In this document: piece by piece, positions 34,856 to 43,444 of the stretch
Numbering within the stretch: the stretch's first letter is position 1
How the letters are laid out: each line of letters begins with the position of its first letter
From: an uncultured Lachnospiraceae bacterium
GTDB taxonomy: Bacteria; Bacillota; Clostridia; Lachnospirales; Lachnospiraceae
Length of the DNA: 64,000 bases
Direction: 5' to 3'
NCBI GenBank assembly: GCA_937877165.1
Contig: CALEFO010000194.1
Coordinates: 1 to 64,000 of the forward strand
The notes under the pieces: model-generated
What the model was told of the DNA's origin: nothing
Databases searched by the model: none
Seen by the model: only the letters and a program-made list of their open reading frames with translations
Made by a program: the position numbers and the translations under genes

Positions 34856-34878
34856 TCGTATAAGTCGGGATATACGAA
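34856..34878 (+). repeat. Fibre-switch recombination site 2
   Basis: CATTCGTATA, spacer AGTCGGGA, TATACGAATG form a perfect 10-bp inverted repeat with an asymmetric 8-bp spacer. It matches site 1 at 21 of 23 core positions, in opposite orientation. The inner half-site TTCGTATA equals the inner part of a loxP arm. It opens silent cassette A. Confidence 0.8.
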
Positions 34879-35194
34879 TGGGAAAGAAAGCGTTGGATTT
34901 GCGTCAAAAATATACAAAGTCACGCCACCAATATATGCAACTCAAGTTGCAATAGATGTATCCGATCTTCCGAACTGCGATAGATATGTCATGTATGAAT
35001 CTATCTCTTGTGAAATGCTCTCTGGTCTGCAATTTAACAACTGGAACACGTCAATGGATCGTGGTGCAGATATAAGGTTCTCCTATAACAGCTCTACCAG
35101 ACAGGTCATCGTCAAACTGAGTGGGTATCTGCTGTTCACATATGGCACTGACAAGCGGGAGCTGAGCTTTCGGATACACTATTTTACGTTCTGA
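34879..35194 (+). pseudogene. Silent tail-fibre C-terminal cassette A
   Basis: The frame running through site 2 reads SYKSGYTNGKESVGFAS and then about 95 beta-rich residues to a TGA. It has no ribosome site of its own, is on the plus strand, and has almost the length of the expressed C-terminus. It shares the motif SYNSS, followed by V-K, with that C-terminus (FSYNSSTRQVIVK against MSYNSSNGILTVK). I read it as a promoterless alternative receptor-binding end. Confidence 0.75.
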
Positions 35195-35209
35195 TCGAAC
35201 TGACACCCT

Positions 35210-35232
35210 TCGATAACGTCGGGTTATGCGAA
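35210..35232 (+). repeat. Fibre-switch recombination site 3
   Basis: This site matches site 1 at 19 of 23 positions and has the same core GTCGGG and right arm (TTATGCGAA). The left arm is degenerate (TCGATAAC). It is in direct orientation to site 2 and inverted to site 1. It opens silent cassette B. Confidence 0.75.
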
Positions 35233-35533
35233 TGGTAGAAAGTACATTGTGGAGTCATTCAGCGTTTCTGGCTCAAGCAACAATATCGCGACGTATGATT
35301 TTGGAAAATATTTCAGCACATATGAAGAATTTTTGAAGCATGCAATTGTTGCCGTAGCCGGATTTCGCCTTAACGGTGGAACCGACAGCGGGTCTGGCTA
35401 TTATGTTTATGATGGTAAGGAACATACGTCGTTGTGCGGTCGAGTGAGGAATAGCGGCACTTCTATTACTGTTTCGCATTATCAGAACGGGGCTGTTGCC
35501 AATATCTGCAATTACGTTCTCATTTTCCAGTAA
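35233..35533 (+). pseudogene. Silent tail-fibre C-terminal cassette B
   Basis: In the frame set by site 3 the sequence reads TSGYANGRKYIVESFSVSG and continues about 100 residues to TAA. There is no ribosome site or upstream start. Its stop lies 10 bases from the stop of the expressed tail-fibre gene, which converges on it. Length and beta-rich composition match cassette A and the expressed end. Confidence 0.75.
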
Positions 35534-35543
35534 TGCAACGATA

Positions 35544-36545
35544 TTACGCTGCGTAGTAGCAATAGAACGTTCCGGTAACGGAACCGGCGCCACCAGACTC
35601 ACCGATTGCGTTATTGCACTGAAGATTCTTGACAGTCAGAATTCCATTTGAACTGTTGTATGACATCGAGCAGGTTACTGAACTGTTTGCCTCTGTACCT
35701 TTGTAATACGTCTCTGGATTGCCCCAATGGTTATCCGTTCGCGAAACCCGTGAGGGTACAAAAGCAAAGTTTTCAATTGTGAAACTCTGGAATCCTGGAA
35801 TAGATGCAGCTGAGTATGTACCGCTTCCGCCGGTTCCGATGGCAACTCTGTGTAGCTTTTTGTTCGCATAACCCGACTTATACGAAGCGCTCTCCGTGTT
35901 CACCCGGCCGTCCGCGTCGCTCACGCCCGCATTGTATGCCCCTGCGCCGGAAACATATCCCCCACCGCTATGATACCCTGCAGGAATCGCAACATTACCG
36001 TTTCCCGTTGTCTCTCCGGTCCATGCGCCGTTGTTCGGCATTGTGCCGGTCACATTCTCCTGTTCCGCGGACGAGAAGGTTTTCCCACTCAGGACGTCCG
36101 CTGCTGCCGCATTCCCGGTGGGATTTCTAAAAGGGGTTACAGTTCCACCCTGAGAGGTCTTGAATCCCCATTTTCCATCTGCATCTGTCCCGAAATACAG
36201 CCCATTCAGCTGATCGGAATGCTTTTTGCCGATCCTGGCATCCAGAACATAGCCTTCTGCATTCGTCGTCTCGTTGTTGGCGATTGCCGCAAATGCGGCA
36301 GACTTCATATCCGTGAACCACTTTGCAATCTTTCCCATGAGCGTTCCCAGCGTTTCGGTGCTGGCCACATTGGTCCTCTCCGCTGCCGCTGCGAACGTCA
36401 CCGTGTTCTTGCTGGCATCTCCGGCTGCAGTCTGCATGGTCTGCAACTCCTTGTCGATGGCCTTGAAATTGTCGTTGAAGTCCTCCACATTGACCGGATC
36501 CTTTCCTTCCGGCAGCTTCATCCGCAGTAAATCCGTCAGTTTCAT
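35544..36545 (-). CDS. Tail fibre protein with switchable C-terminus
   Basis: Tail fibres bind the host surface. The 333 residues have an N-terminal baseplate-attachment helix (KLPEGKDPVNVEDFNDNFKA), a coiled or repetitive stem, a Gly-rich shaft (SGGGYVSGAGAYNAGVSDAD) and a C-terminal beta domain. SYKSGYANKK at about residue 221 coincides with recombination site 1, so the last 110 residues form the exchangeable part. I start at 36545, where GGAAGGA precedes the ATG. The gene follows the Xkd-type tail genes. Confidence 0.88.
   Translation of the reverse strand: MKLTDLLRMKLPEGKDPVNVEDFNDNFKAIDKELQTMQTAAGDASKNTVTFAAAAERTNVASTETLGTLMGKIAKWFTDMKSAAFAAIANNETTNAEGYVLDARIGKKHSDQLNGLYFGTDADGKWGFKTSQGGTVTPFRNPTGNAAAADVLSGKTFSSAEQENVTGTMPNNGAWTGETTGNGNVAIPAGYHSGGGYVSGAGAYNAGVSDADGRVNTESASYKSGYANKKLHRVAIGTGGSGTYSAASIPGFQSFTIENFAFVPSRVSRTDNHWGNPETYYKGTEANSSVTCSMSYNSSNGILTVKNLQCNNAIGESGGAGSVTGTFYCYYAA
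35863..35885 (-). repeat. Fibre-switch recombination site 1 (in expressed gene)
   Basis: In gene orientation TTCGTATA, spacer AGTCGGGT, TATGCGAA sit in frame inside the fibre gene at the junction between shaft and tip. The core GTCGGG is shared with sites 2 and 3, which point the opposite way. Confidence 0.8.
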
Positions 36546-36641
36546 TCCTTCCACCTTTCTGCCGCATTCGCGGCGCTGTGCAAAGAAAACGCTGTGCAGA
36601 AGGTTCTCCCCTCGCATAGCGTTTTCTCACAATACCCTGAT

Positions 36642-37364
36642 TCAGTTCTTTGCTTCCTTGATCTGCGTTACTGTATTCCAACTGTTCTGCTTCAGACTGC
36701 GCCAGCTCGGCTGAACAGCTGCCAGAGAATCCCAGGACACATACGGAATCTTCTGATTGATCCGAAGGCCATCCCATGTGTATGCGGTCAGATCATTCCA
36801 GATCTTTCCTGCCAGTTCATCCCAGATCACATACCGATACGTGATTTCATAAGCAAGATGCGCCGGTTTCAGCTCATCCAGGAGCCTGCGGAACAGCTTG
36901 ATATGATTGGGAATTCCATATCCTCCGACAAAAATCACCGTGAACTTATATTCTGCCGCAGTCTCTTCCACCATCGCCTCTGTTCCGGTGACGCTCTGCG
37001 CAATCTGGGCGATTCTTGCCGGTGTCAGCATCTCTGTGCCGGACAGCCTGGCCATGATCAGCGCACGTCTGGCTTCATCCGTTGCTTCCTCGCTGATTTC
37101 CAGCGCCAGCAGCTTCTCCCAGTGTTCCAGATCCCACGTTGCAAGGCTTGGGATTCCCTGCTCCATCAGGCTGTCCATCAGTGCATGCGCACGTCCGATT
37201 TCATAGCCCTGTGCCTCATAAATGGCCGCCATCTCTTCGAACTCCGGAAGATACGGCGGCACATACTTCGTCAGATCCACAAATCGAACGGGCAGTTCGA
37301 AAGCCTTCTTTTCAGCCTCGTCCTGCCCGTACATCTTTTCACCATAGAGGATTTCGCCCTGCAT
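36642..37364 (-). CDS. Phage tail protein I-like (YmfQ/DUF2313 type) with Trp repeats
   Basis: The protein probably joins baseplate to fibre. The first 170 residues fit the YmfQ/DUF2313 group (LPEFEEMAAIYEAQGYEIGR, ATWDLEHWEKLL, RLLDELKPAHLAYEI). The last 60 residues contain a run of short repeats with W-D/N-x-L: WDELAG, WNDLTA, WDGLRI, WDSLAA, WRSLKQ, WNTVTQ. GGAGGAG precedes the ATG. It lies between baseplate J and the fibre gene, the normal order. Confidence 0.82.
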   Translation of the reverse strand: MQGEILYGEKMYGQDEAEKKAFELPVRFVDLTKYVPPYLPEFEEMAAIYEAQGYEIGRAHALMDSLMEQGIPSLATWDLEHWEKLLALEISEEATDEARRALIMARLSGTEMLTPARIAQIAQSVTGTEAMVEETAAEYKFTVIFVGGYGIPNHIKLFRRLLDELKPAHLAYEITYRYVIWDELAGKIWNDLTAYTWDGLRINQKIPYVSWDSLAAVQPSWRSLKQNSWNTVTQIKEAKN

Positions 37365-37367
37365 CTG

Positions 37368-37793
37368 CTACTCCTCCGTTTCCGTCACTCCCATGAGCCG
37401 GTTCCATGTAAACGCTGTCGGATCTCCCTTGATCTCCACGTTGATGGCATTGATCTCCTTTTCGACCTTCACCAGCTCATTCTGCACATCATTGATGTCA
37501 TCCGCCTCCACCTCATCGCCCTGGTACTCATAGCTGATGTAGATATAAGGCTCCGAAGATTCCACATGGATCTGCCTCGCCCATGGTCTGCCGGGCGGCG
37601 CAGCTGCCGTAAATGGCAGTTCTGTTCCAGACTGCTTCGGCCCTGTGCAGACGGTCAGCGTATCATCATCCACATTGTCATGAATCAGCTCGCCCTCATA
37701 CACACCGCCTTCCGGCATTTCTACCGTTTCCTCAATGATGTAGGCGCTTCCCTGCGTTTTATTCTTTTTCTCAATGAACTTTCTGACTTCCAT
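37368..37793 (-). CDS. Phage baseplate-region protein with TWN-LMGVT tail
   Basis: The 141 residues are mostly beta in the first 90 (IHVESSEPYIYISYEYQGDE), then a helix and the end AFTWNRLMGVTETEE. This end recurs in the 51-residue protein at 32631-32786. No named family. The start codon overlaps the baseplate J stop (TGATG), so the genes are coupled. Confidence 0.65.
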   Translation of the reverse strand: MEVRKFIEKKNKTQGSAYIIEETVEMPEGGVYEGELIHDNVDDDTLTVCTGPKQSGTELPFTAAAPPGRPWARQIHVESSEPYIYISYEYQGDEVEADDINDVQNELVKVEKEINAINVEIKGDPTAFTWNRLMGVTETEE

Positions 37794-38830
37794 CAGGTCA
37801 CCACCTCCAGCGTCACGGTCCCGGCAACCGCAATCTGTTCCTCTGTAAGCTCCACGTTCTCAGCCTTTCCGTTCAGCTTCAGCTCCGAATAATCCGTAAC
37901 GCCTTCTGTCTCCAGCAGAATCTTTCCAATCATGGAGAGATTGACGCTTCCGGCCTCATAGGCGTTTGCTGCCAGATAGCGTATGAGTGCCAACTGGAAC
38001 TTACTGCTGACGCTCGCGCTGTTCTCGCCTTTTCCGATCGAAATCTTCGCTGTGACATTAACCGGAAGCTCTGCCGCTGATGCAACGGTCACGGCTGCAC
38101 CAACCGGCCGGACAGAATCAATATATTCCTGCGTCTCCCGGACCAGCTCTGCGGATGCCGCCTTCTTTTCCGTGCTGGCAATCACAACCTTGACCGTGCC
38201 CGGCCCGCTGGCCAGCGGATAAATCTTTGCTGCTCCGACTCCGGTCACAGACATCGCCCAGTTATAATAATCCTGTGCATTTCCACTTGCCGCAGGCTTG
38301 CGCAGCAGCTCCAGATATCTGGTCCGGAACGCCTCGGTATCTTCCTCATCTGTTCCGGCGTCCAGCAGCTCCGTAAGGGTCGCGGACCTTAATCCGTTGA
38401 TATATTCCATCGGGATCAGGTATCCTGCCAGTGCGTTTCCTGCTGCCCCAGCAGTCTCACATTCCAGCTCATAGACACCCGGTGAAAGCTTTGCCGTTAC
38501 CGCCAGATTCATTTCATCATTGTTGAACCGCTCACCGATCGGAATATTCAGCTGCTCCGGAACGAACACCGCCTTCCATCTCGCCGGCGTTGCCTCCTTC
38601 GGCGTGATTCCACGCTCTGCCGCTCTTTTGACCAGATATTCTCTGGATGCCGTATCGGCAAACATTTCCTTCTCCAGCGTCTCCATGTCCATATACAGGA
38701 GCTGGTGCTCAATCGCGGTCGGGGCCAGCGCATCATGAATCACGGATCCTTCCCGCTTGTCGAATTTCGCAGGCACCTTATCCATCATTCTCTGCAAAAT
38801 ACCGGAGAAAGACGTATCAAACAGTGACAT
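37793..38830 (-). CDS. Baseplate J-like protein (XkdT/gp47 family)
   Basis: Baseplate J proteins form the wedge ring that triggers sheath contraction. The 345 residues have FDKREGSVIHDALAPTAIE near the start, a conserved middle with AGYLIPMEYINGLRSAT and TDEEDTEAFRTRYLELL, and NAQDYYNWAMSVTGVG. I place the start at 38830 (AAGGAG upstream); earlier in-frame codons overlap the DUF2634 gene in another frame and lack family similarity. Confidence 0.92.
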   Translation of the reverse strand: MSLFDTSFSGILQRMMDKVPAKFDKREGSVIHDALAPTAIEHQLLYMDMETLEKEMFADTASREYLVKRAAERGITPKEATPARWKAVFVPEQLNIPIGERFNNDEMNLAVTAKLSPGVYELECETAGAAGNALAGYLIPMEYINGLRSATLTELLDAGTDEEDTEAFRTRYLELLRKPAASGNAQDYYNWAMSVTGVGAAKIYPLASGPGTVKVVIASTEKKAASAELVRETQEYIDSVRPVGAAVTVASAAELPVNVTAKISIGKGENSASVSSKFQLALIRYLAANAYEAGSVNLSMIGKILLETEGVTDYSELKLNGKAENVELTEEQIAVAGTVTLEVVT

Positions 38831-39233
38831 TCTCAAACTCCTTTCCGATTTCGGCATCGCCGAAGATCGTATGCGCCACGAACTGCACATAAATGGCATT
38901 TTTCCGCGGATATGAAAAAGAAAAGCTGTCCAGTGAAGCAATTCTGTCATCCGCTGACAGCGCCTCGCGGATTCTTCTCTCCAGCTCCGGGCAGATATAG
39001 GTCATGTTCTTTCCGTACAGGTCTTTCAATTCGATCCCATAGTTCCAGGAATAAATCGGATATTCATACCTCTCCGTATTCAGGACCTTCCATATGGCCT
39101 GCAGCATAGCCTCCTGCCCGTCTGTCGTCCCGATGATTCTCTGATTCTCCGGCAGCATATGATATGTAAAAGACGGATCCGTTTCAAAATCCAGTTCCTG
39201 AAGAGCCTTATGATCATTCGTTTCCGGTATCAC
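38817..39233 (-). CDS. DUF2634 baseplate protein (XkdS-like)
   Basis: The 138 residues contain DPSFTYHMLPENQRIIG and LNTERYEYPIYSWNYGIELK, the pattern of XkdS/gp25-like baseplate wedge proteins. I prefer the GTG at 39233, which has GGGAGG 6 bases upstream, to the earlier ATG at 39257. The gene overlaps both neighbours, as usual in Xkd clusters. Confidence 0.88.
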   Translation of the reverse strand: MIPETNDHKALQELDFETDPSFTYHMLPENQRIIGTTDGQEAMLQAIWKVLNTERYEYPIYSWNYGIELKDLYGKNMTYICPELERRIREALSADDRIASLDSFSFSYPRKNAIYVQFVAHTIFGDAEIGKEFENVTV

Positions 39234-39681
39234 TGTCCAGCCTCCCTGAGATAGCAAACTTCTGTCCGCCCTGCGCCTGAGTGATAATCACCTTATCCCC
39301 TTTCTTCAGGAAATCCTTCATGCTGATGATCAGCTCATCCTCCGCGCATCCATCGTCCTCACACAGGTCATAAGTCTCTGTGAATACTTCCCGGCATTTC
39401 TCAGATTCGTTGATCTCGCGGAAGAGCTTCCGGAGTTCGGCGATCATCGGGTGCCGGATCTTCACCTTGCGCTCCCGGTATTCTGCCGGCGTGTCAAACT
39501 TCAGGTCCGTCTGCTCTTCGTCAAACTCCAGCTGCTGGTCAATCTTTACCCCCAGCACCTTCCCCGTCTCTTTGTCCGCTTCCGTGATCTCTCCGTACAT
39601 GACGCGCGTCGGATCGCTCTCTTCCACGGCTTCCCTTGCTGCCCGCTTGATGGCCGCAAGGATATCCTTCGCATCCAGCAA
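39214..39681 (-). CDS. DUF2577 tail protein (XkdR-like)
   Basis: The protein has the DUF2577 pattern with KRAAREAVEESDPTRVMYGE near the start and LKKGDKVIITQAQGGQKFAI near the end, an OB-fold-like domain. It is part of the baseplate hub in PBSX-type phages. A TTG at 39681 is the likely start because AGGAGGTG lies 6-13 bases upstream; the GTG at 39690 is inside that site. Confidence 0.85.
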   Translation of the reverse strand: MLDAKDILAAIKRAAREAVEESDPTRVMYGEITEADKETGKVLGVKIDQQLEFDEEQTDLKFDTPAEYRERKVKIRHPMIAELRKLFREINESEKCREVFTETYDLCEDDGCAEDELIISMKDFLKKGDKVIITQAQGGQKFAISGRLDSDTGNE

Positions 39682-39693
39682 GAAAATCACCTC

Positions 39694-40659
39694 CTATGCC
39701 ACAAACTCACCGCCCCGTACCGTCAGATCCATATAGTGCTCACTTTCCGAGTAGGTGTGTTTTGCCTTTTCCACCAGCATCAGATTGCTGATACTGACAT
39801 CATCAAATTCCAGCCGGACCGCAAGAAGAGACCCCGCCCGGATGTGCGAATCCCCGAAGGCATTCGAAATGGTCAGATTTCTGGTCTCCGCATTGTAAAG
39901 GTTCAGAAGAGCCTTCGCTTTCGCTGGTCCGTCCTCTCCCTTGTCCAGCTTGTCCGTATATTGCAGCACTCCCCATTTGTTGATGTTCTCACCGGACTGC
40001 GCAATATATGCCTGCCTTCCACCCGCCTCAGAATCCTCGTAGATGAGTTTTACCTTGTTATAGGTCTCTTTATCGATCGAACGTGAATACTCGAAATCCT
40101 GCGCCGTTTCCTCGTCAATCAGGAGGTTGTACTGCATATCCCCGATGTTCTTGAGCGTAAGACTCCCGAAATCATCGAACAGAACGAAGAGCTGTCCGGT
40201 TTCCTTTACCGTCCGGTCAATGGAATTCCCAACGATATCGAACAGTGTTTTATCCTTCTCCGTTCTGGTAATGGGACACCCGGTTGATGCCAGGCTGCCG
40301 CAGTTCAGACGGAAGTCCTTCGCAATCATCTGAAGGATCTCCCCCGTTTCCTTCTTCACGTAGTTGTAGGTTGCCTTGTTCTTGAAATACCGGAGCTGAT
40401 CGTAGGCCGTAATGGTCAGAATGTGGTCCTTCTTCTGCTTGATCGTGAAAACAAAGCCGTAGAAAACGCCGATCTTTCCGTCCTTGAAATACACCACATC
40501 GCCGTTGGCAATCGTAATGTTCCCATCGTTGACAATGCTGAAGGAAAGAGACCCGGCGGAGCCGGATCTCTGCGTTTCCCACTGTATTTTGCTCTCCACA
40601 ACCGGAAGATAGCTCTTCCCTTCATGAACGGTCATCAGCGTATAAGATTCATCCGCCAT
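39694..40659 (-). CDS. Baseplate hub protein (XkdQ/YqbQ-like)
   Basis: The 321 residues match the XkdQ family: YLPVVESKIQWETQRSGSAG, GVFYGFVFTIKQKKDHILTI and a long beta domain like the T4 gp27/gp44 hub. Motifs such as ITAYDQLRYFKNKATY are typical. The ATG overlaps the XkdP-like stop. Confidence 0.9.
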   Translation of the reverse strand: MADESYTLMTVHEGKSYLPVVESKIQWETQRSGSAGSLSFSIVNDGNITIANGDVVYFKDGKIGVFYGFVFTIKQKKDHILTITAYDQLRYFKNKATYNYVKKETGEILQMIAKDFRLNCGSLASTGCPITRTEKDKTLFDIVGNSIDRTVKETGQLFVLFDDFGSLTLKNIGDMQYNLLIDEETAQDFEYSRSIDKETYNKVKLIYEDSEAGGRQAYIAQSGENINKWGVLQYTDKLDKGEDGPAKAKALLNLYNAETRNLTISNAFGDSHIRAGSLLAVRLEFDDVSISNLMLVEKAKHTYSESEHYMDLTVRGGEFVA

Positions 40660-41329
40660 TTTTCGCCTTTCTCTCCGGAAGCGTCAGAACCTGCCCCGGA
40701 TAGATCTTGTTCGGATTGGAACCAATCGTCTTCACATTGGCGTTGTACACATCCTTCCAGGCGTCCGCGCTGTTGTAGTACTTCTTCGAGATCGTAATGA
40801 GGTTGTCGCCGCTCTTTACGGTGTACTGTGATGCAGACGGCTTGTTCCCTGCTGCCGTGGCCCGTTTCTTCTCCGCAGCAGCCTTTGCATTGGCAATCCT
40901 GACGTTTCTGGTCCCATATGCCCGGTACTGCTTCAGATTTATGGACACACCGCAGTCAAGGCCATACTCATCATGATCCTCTGTGATCTCATACGTTTCC
41001 ATGGAGACCAGCATGGACGTCCCGAACAGGCTTCCGCCGGAAGGAATGGGCCTCGCCACGGTAAAGGCGAACGGCTCCCTTGAAATCTTCAGCTCCTCGA
41101 ACAGCTCCAGATAATAGGCTGCCGGCATGAAGGAACCTTCTGCAAAGGGATATTCCTGATTCGGCAGAAGAAGATCGAATGAAATTTCTGTCAGTCCCGC
41201 CTTCTTCAGGATATTCACATCTCCTTCATTGATCAGGTTCACCGTCTTATTGTTGTTCGCAATCTTCAGCTTCAGTTTGCCCGGGGCAATCGGCATCTGG
41301 ACACCGTTCAGATAGAATTCATAGCTCAT
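40649..41329 (-). CDS. LysM-domain tail protein (XkdP-like)
   Basis: The 226 residues have a gp53/XkdP N-terminal domain (EFYLNGVQMPIAPGKLKLKI) and a C-terminal LysM module (YTVKSGDNLITISKKYYNSA to IYPGQVLTLP). LysM binds peptidoglycan; in tails it connects tube to hub and may contact the cell wall. The start overlaps the tape-measure stop (ATGA). Confidence 0.93.
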   Translation of the reverse strand: MSYEFYLNGVQMPIAPGKLKLKIANNNKTVNLINEGDVNILKKAGLTEISFDLLLPNQEYPFAEGSFMPAAYYLELFEELKISREPFAFTVARPIPSGGSLFGTSMLVSMETYEITEDHDEYGLDCGVSINLKQYRAYGTRNVRIANAKAAAEKKRATAAGNKPSASQYTVKSGDNLITISKKYYNSADAWKDVYNANVKTIGSNPNKIYPGQVLTLPERKAKNGG

Positions 41330-43437
41330 GCCGCATGATCTCCTTCCGCAACATCGTCCAGGGCTGTGTTCAGTCTGGAAGCGAATCCGTCCACGATTCC
41401 GTCCAGATCCATGCCGCTGTTCACATTATTGTTGTTGACCATATCCACCTGGATCTTCGCCGTGGTGAACCGGTTGATGGCATCCCGTTCCGCAATATCG
41501 CACAGATACTTGATGTCCTCTTCCGTGTCGTCCAGCTTATCCTTGACCTTTCCGGTGTTGTCCGCCGTCTTGGCCGTATTGGCTGCCGTGTTGTCCCATG
41601 ACAGCGTATTGCCAAGGCCGGACGATGCATTCTTTGCCGAGAAGAAGTTCTTGATCTTGCTGTTAACGCCATCGCCCCAGTCTGCGCCCTTGGCAAACGC
41701 GTCGGAATAGCTGACACGATCCTTCATGTAGTCTGCAGCATTCAGCTTTTTCGTTTTCTGACCGCCGGATTCCTCTATGGTCGTATCGATTTTCGCCTGA
41801 ATCTTTGTCTGAAAGCCTGATACCGCCCCGGCAAGGTTGGATCCGAATACCGCATCCAGAACCTTCGCTGCTGCACCGACAACCGATACAATGAAGTTGA
41901 ACAGTGACAGAATGAGCGCTTCAATGGTCTTTACGGGGTTGTTGAACAGCGTTCCAAATGCATCGGCAAAATTTGCGAACAGATTATAAAAATTCACTAC
42001 GTTCGTCACGCTATAGTTGTACAGTCCGATCAGAAGGTTCTGAATCACGGCCACCACCGTCATAACAGCCCCGGCCACGGTTCCAAGTGCAGAGTTCGCC
42101 ATTCCTGCCGATACCGCTGCCTGCGTGCCGAAATACAGAAGAACCGCAGCTGCCGCAAGGATCCCGGCTACAATCCAAGTAATCGGGCAAGCAGCCAGTG
42201 CGGCATTCAGGCCATACTGTGCTGCCGTCTCCGCAAACGTTGCCCCTGTTGCCATCGCTTTCGCAGCAACGTGCACCGTTTCGGATGCCGCCGAAGCCAA
42301 GTTGATTGCATTCACCACGGTTGCAATCGCAGCATACGCCGTCAGTGCACCGGCAGCGATCGCCACAACCGGTTCCAGTGCCGCCCAGTTCTCCGACACC
42401 CAGCTGACTGCTGCGCCCAGTCCAGTCAATGCCGCACTGGCAAGATTCGCGCCAGCATACATCAGGTTGATTGCCTGCTGCATCACCGCCTGACCGCCGG
42501 AGCTGTTCAGATAATTATTCAACTGGGTCAGTACCGGAGAGAACGCCTGAATTGCATTGTTCTTCATGACTTCAGCGGCCTGCCCGAAGGTCATCGGCAT
42601 CTGCGCGAACTTCGCATCTACTTCATCTGCCGATGCCATAATGGCATTCTTGACCACATCCGCCGTGAGCTCTCCATCCGCTGCCATCTCCTTAATCTTG
42701 CCAATCGGGACATTCAGATAATCCGCAATGGATCTCACAAGGTTCGGGGCCTGTTCGAACACGGAGTTCAGATCCTGTCCGCGAAGGACGCCGGCGCCAA
42801 GGCCCTGTGACAGCTGGACCTCCGCGTTTGCGGCTTCCTGTGCGCTTGCTCCTGCAATGACCATCTGCTTCTGTACAATCTCCGCAAAGCGGATGACCTC
42901 ATCGGAGCTCGAAAATGCATCCCGCGCATTGTTTCCGAATCTCGCCACAACGCTCATCAGGTCATTGACCGATCCGCGGGCATTGTTTGCAGAAGCATAG
43001 ATCTTCTGCATCGCATCGTCTGTTTTCTGTCCGATCACCGCATCCGAAGCTCCGGAATTGAAGTTGCTGACCATCATCTGAATGCGGGAAGTGTTCTGTA
43101 CCAGCTCATCGGATGCCTCCACCACATTCTTGACCGCCTGCATGGAAAGATAAGTAGCCGCAATCCCTTTCAGCTTGCCGAGAAGCCCCTCTGCTGCCGA
43201 TGCACCGCTCCGGATGGCTTCATTGTGCTTCTCCTGTTCATCGGATGCCTTTTCCGCCTGATCCGGCACTTTGCTGAGCTTATCCACCATCGCTGTCAAT
43301 CCGGATCCGGATGCAGCATTCAGCGTTGTATTCAGATGTTCGAAGTTCGCAATCAGCCGGTCCGCTGCCTCCGCCGCGCTTTTTAGCTTGGCGGTCATAT
43401 CGTCATTCAGCCGGATGGAAGAATCTAATGTTGCCAT
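41326..43437 (-). CDS. Tail tape measure protein
   Basis: The 703-residue protein sets tail length. The N-terminal half is helical and contains the tape-measure core (GQDLNSVFEQAPNLVRSIAD and PIGKIKEMAADGELTADVVK). Hydrophobic Ala/Val-rich segments follow at about 330-450 and 460-560. It is short for a myovirus, so the tail should be of the order of 100 nm by the usual length-per-residue rule. It lies directly after the frameshifted chaperone pair, the conserved order. Confidence 0.92.
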   Translation of the reverse strand: MATLDSSIRLNDDMTAKLKSAAEAADRLIANFEHLNTTLNAASGSGLTAMVDKLSKVPDQAEKASDEQEKHNEAIRSGASAAEGLLGKLKGIAATYLSMQAVKNVVEASDELVQNTSRIQMMVSNFNSGASDAVIGQKTDDAMQKIYASANNARGSVNDLMSVVARFGNNARDAFSSSDEVIRFAEIVQKQMVIAGASAQEAANAEVQLSQGLGAGVLRGQDLNSVFEQAPNLVRSIADYLNVPIGKIKEMAADGELTADVVKNAIMASADEVDAKFAQMPMTFGQAAEVMKNNAIQAFSPVLTQLNNYLNSSGGQAVMQQAINLMYAGANLASAALTGLGAAVSWVSENWAALEPVVAIAAGALTAYAAIATVVNAINLASAASETVHVAAKAMATGATFAETAAQYGLNAALAACPITWIVAGILAAAAVLLYFGTQAAVSAGMANSALGTVAGAVMTVVAVIQNLLIGLYNYSVTNVVNFYNLFANFADAFGTLFNNPVKTIEALILSLFNFIVSVVGAAAKVLDAVFGSNLAGAVSGFQTKIQAKIDTTIEESGGQKTKKLNAADYMKDRVSYSDAFAKGADWGDGVNSKIKNFFSAKNASSGLGNTLSWDNTAANTAKTADNTGKVKDKLDDTEEDIKYLCDIAERDAINRFTTAKIQVDMVNNNNVNSGMDLDGIVDGFASRLNTALDDVAEGDHAA

Positions 43438-43444
43438 ATCTCAC

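Noticed and set aside
34844..35533. Independent plus-strand genes at 34844-35194 and 35249-35533
   Set aside because: Neither has a ribosome site, and the similarity to the fibre tip begins exactly at the recombination sites. They are better explained as silent cassettes.
34856..35885. Diversity-generating retroelement
   Set aside because: There is no reverse transcriptase gene, no template repeat pair with adenine-specific differences, and the cassettes are distinct sequences in inverted orientation.
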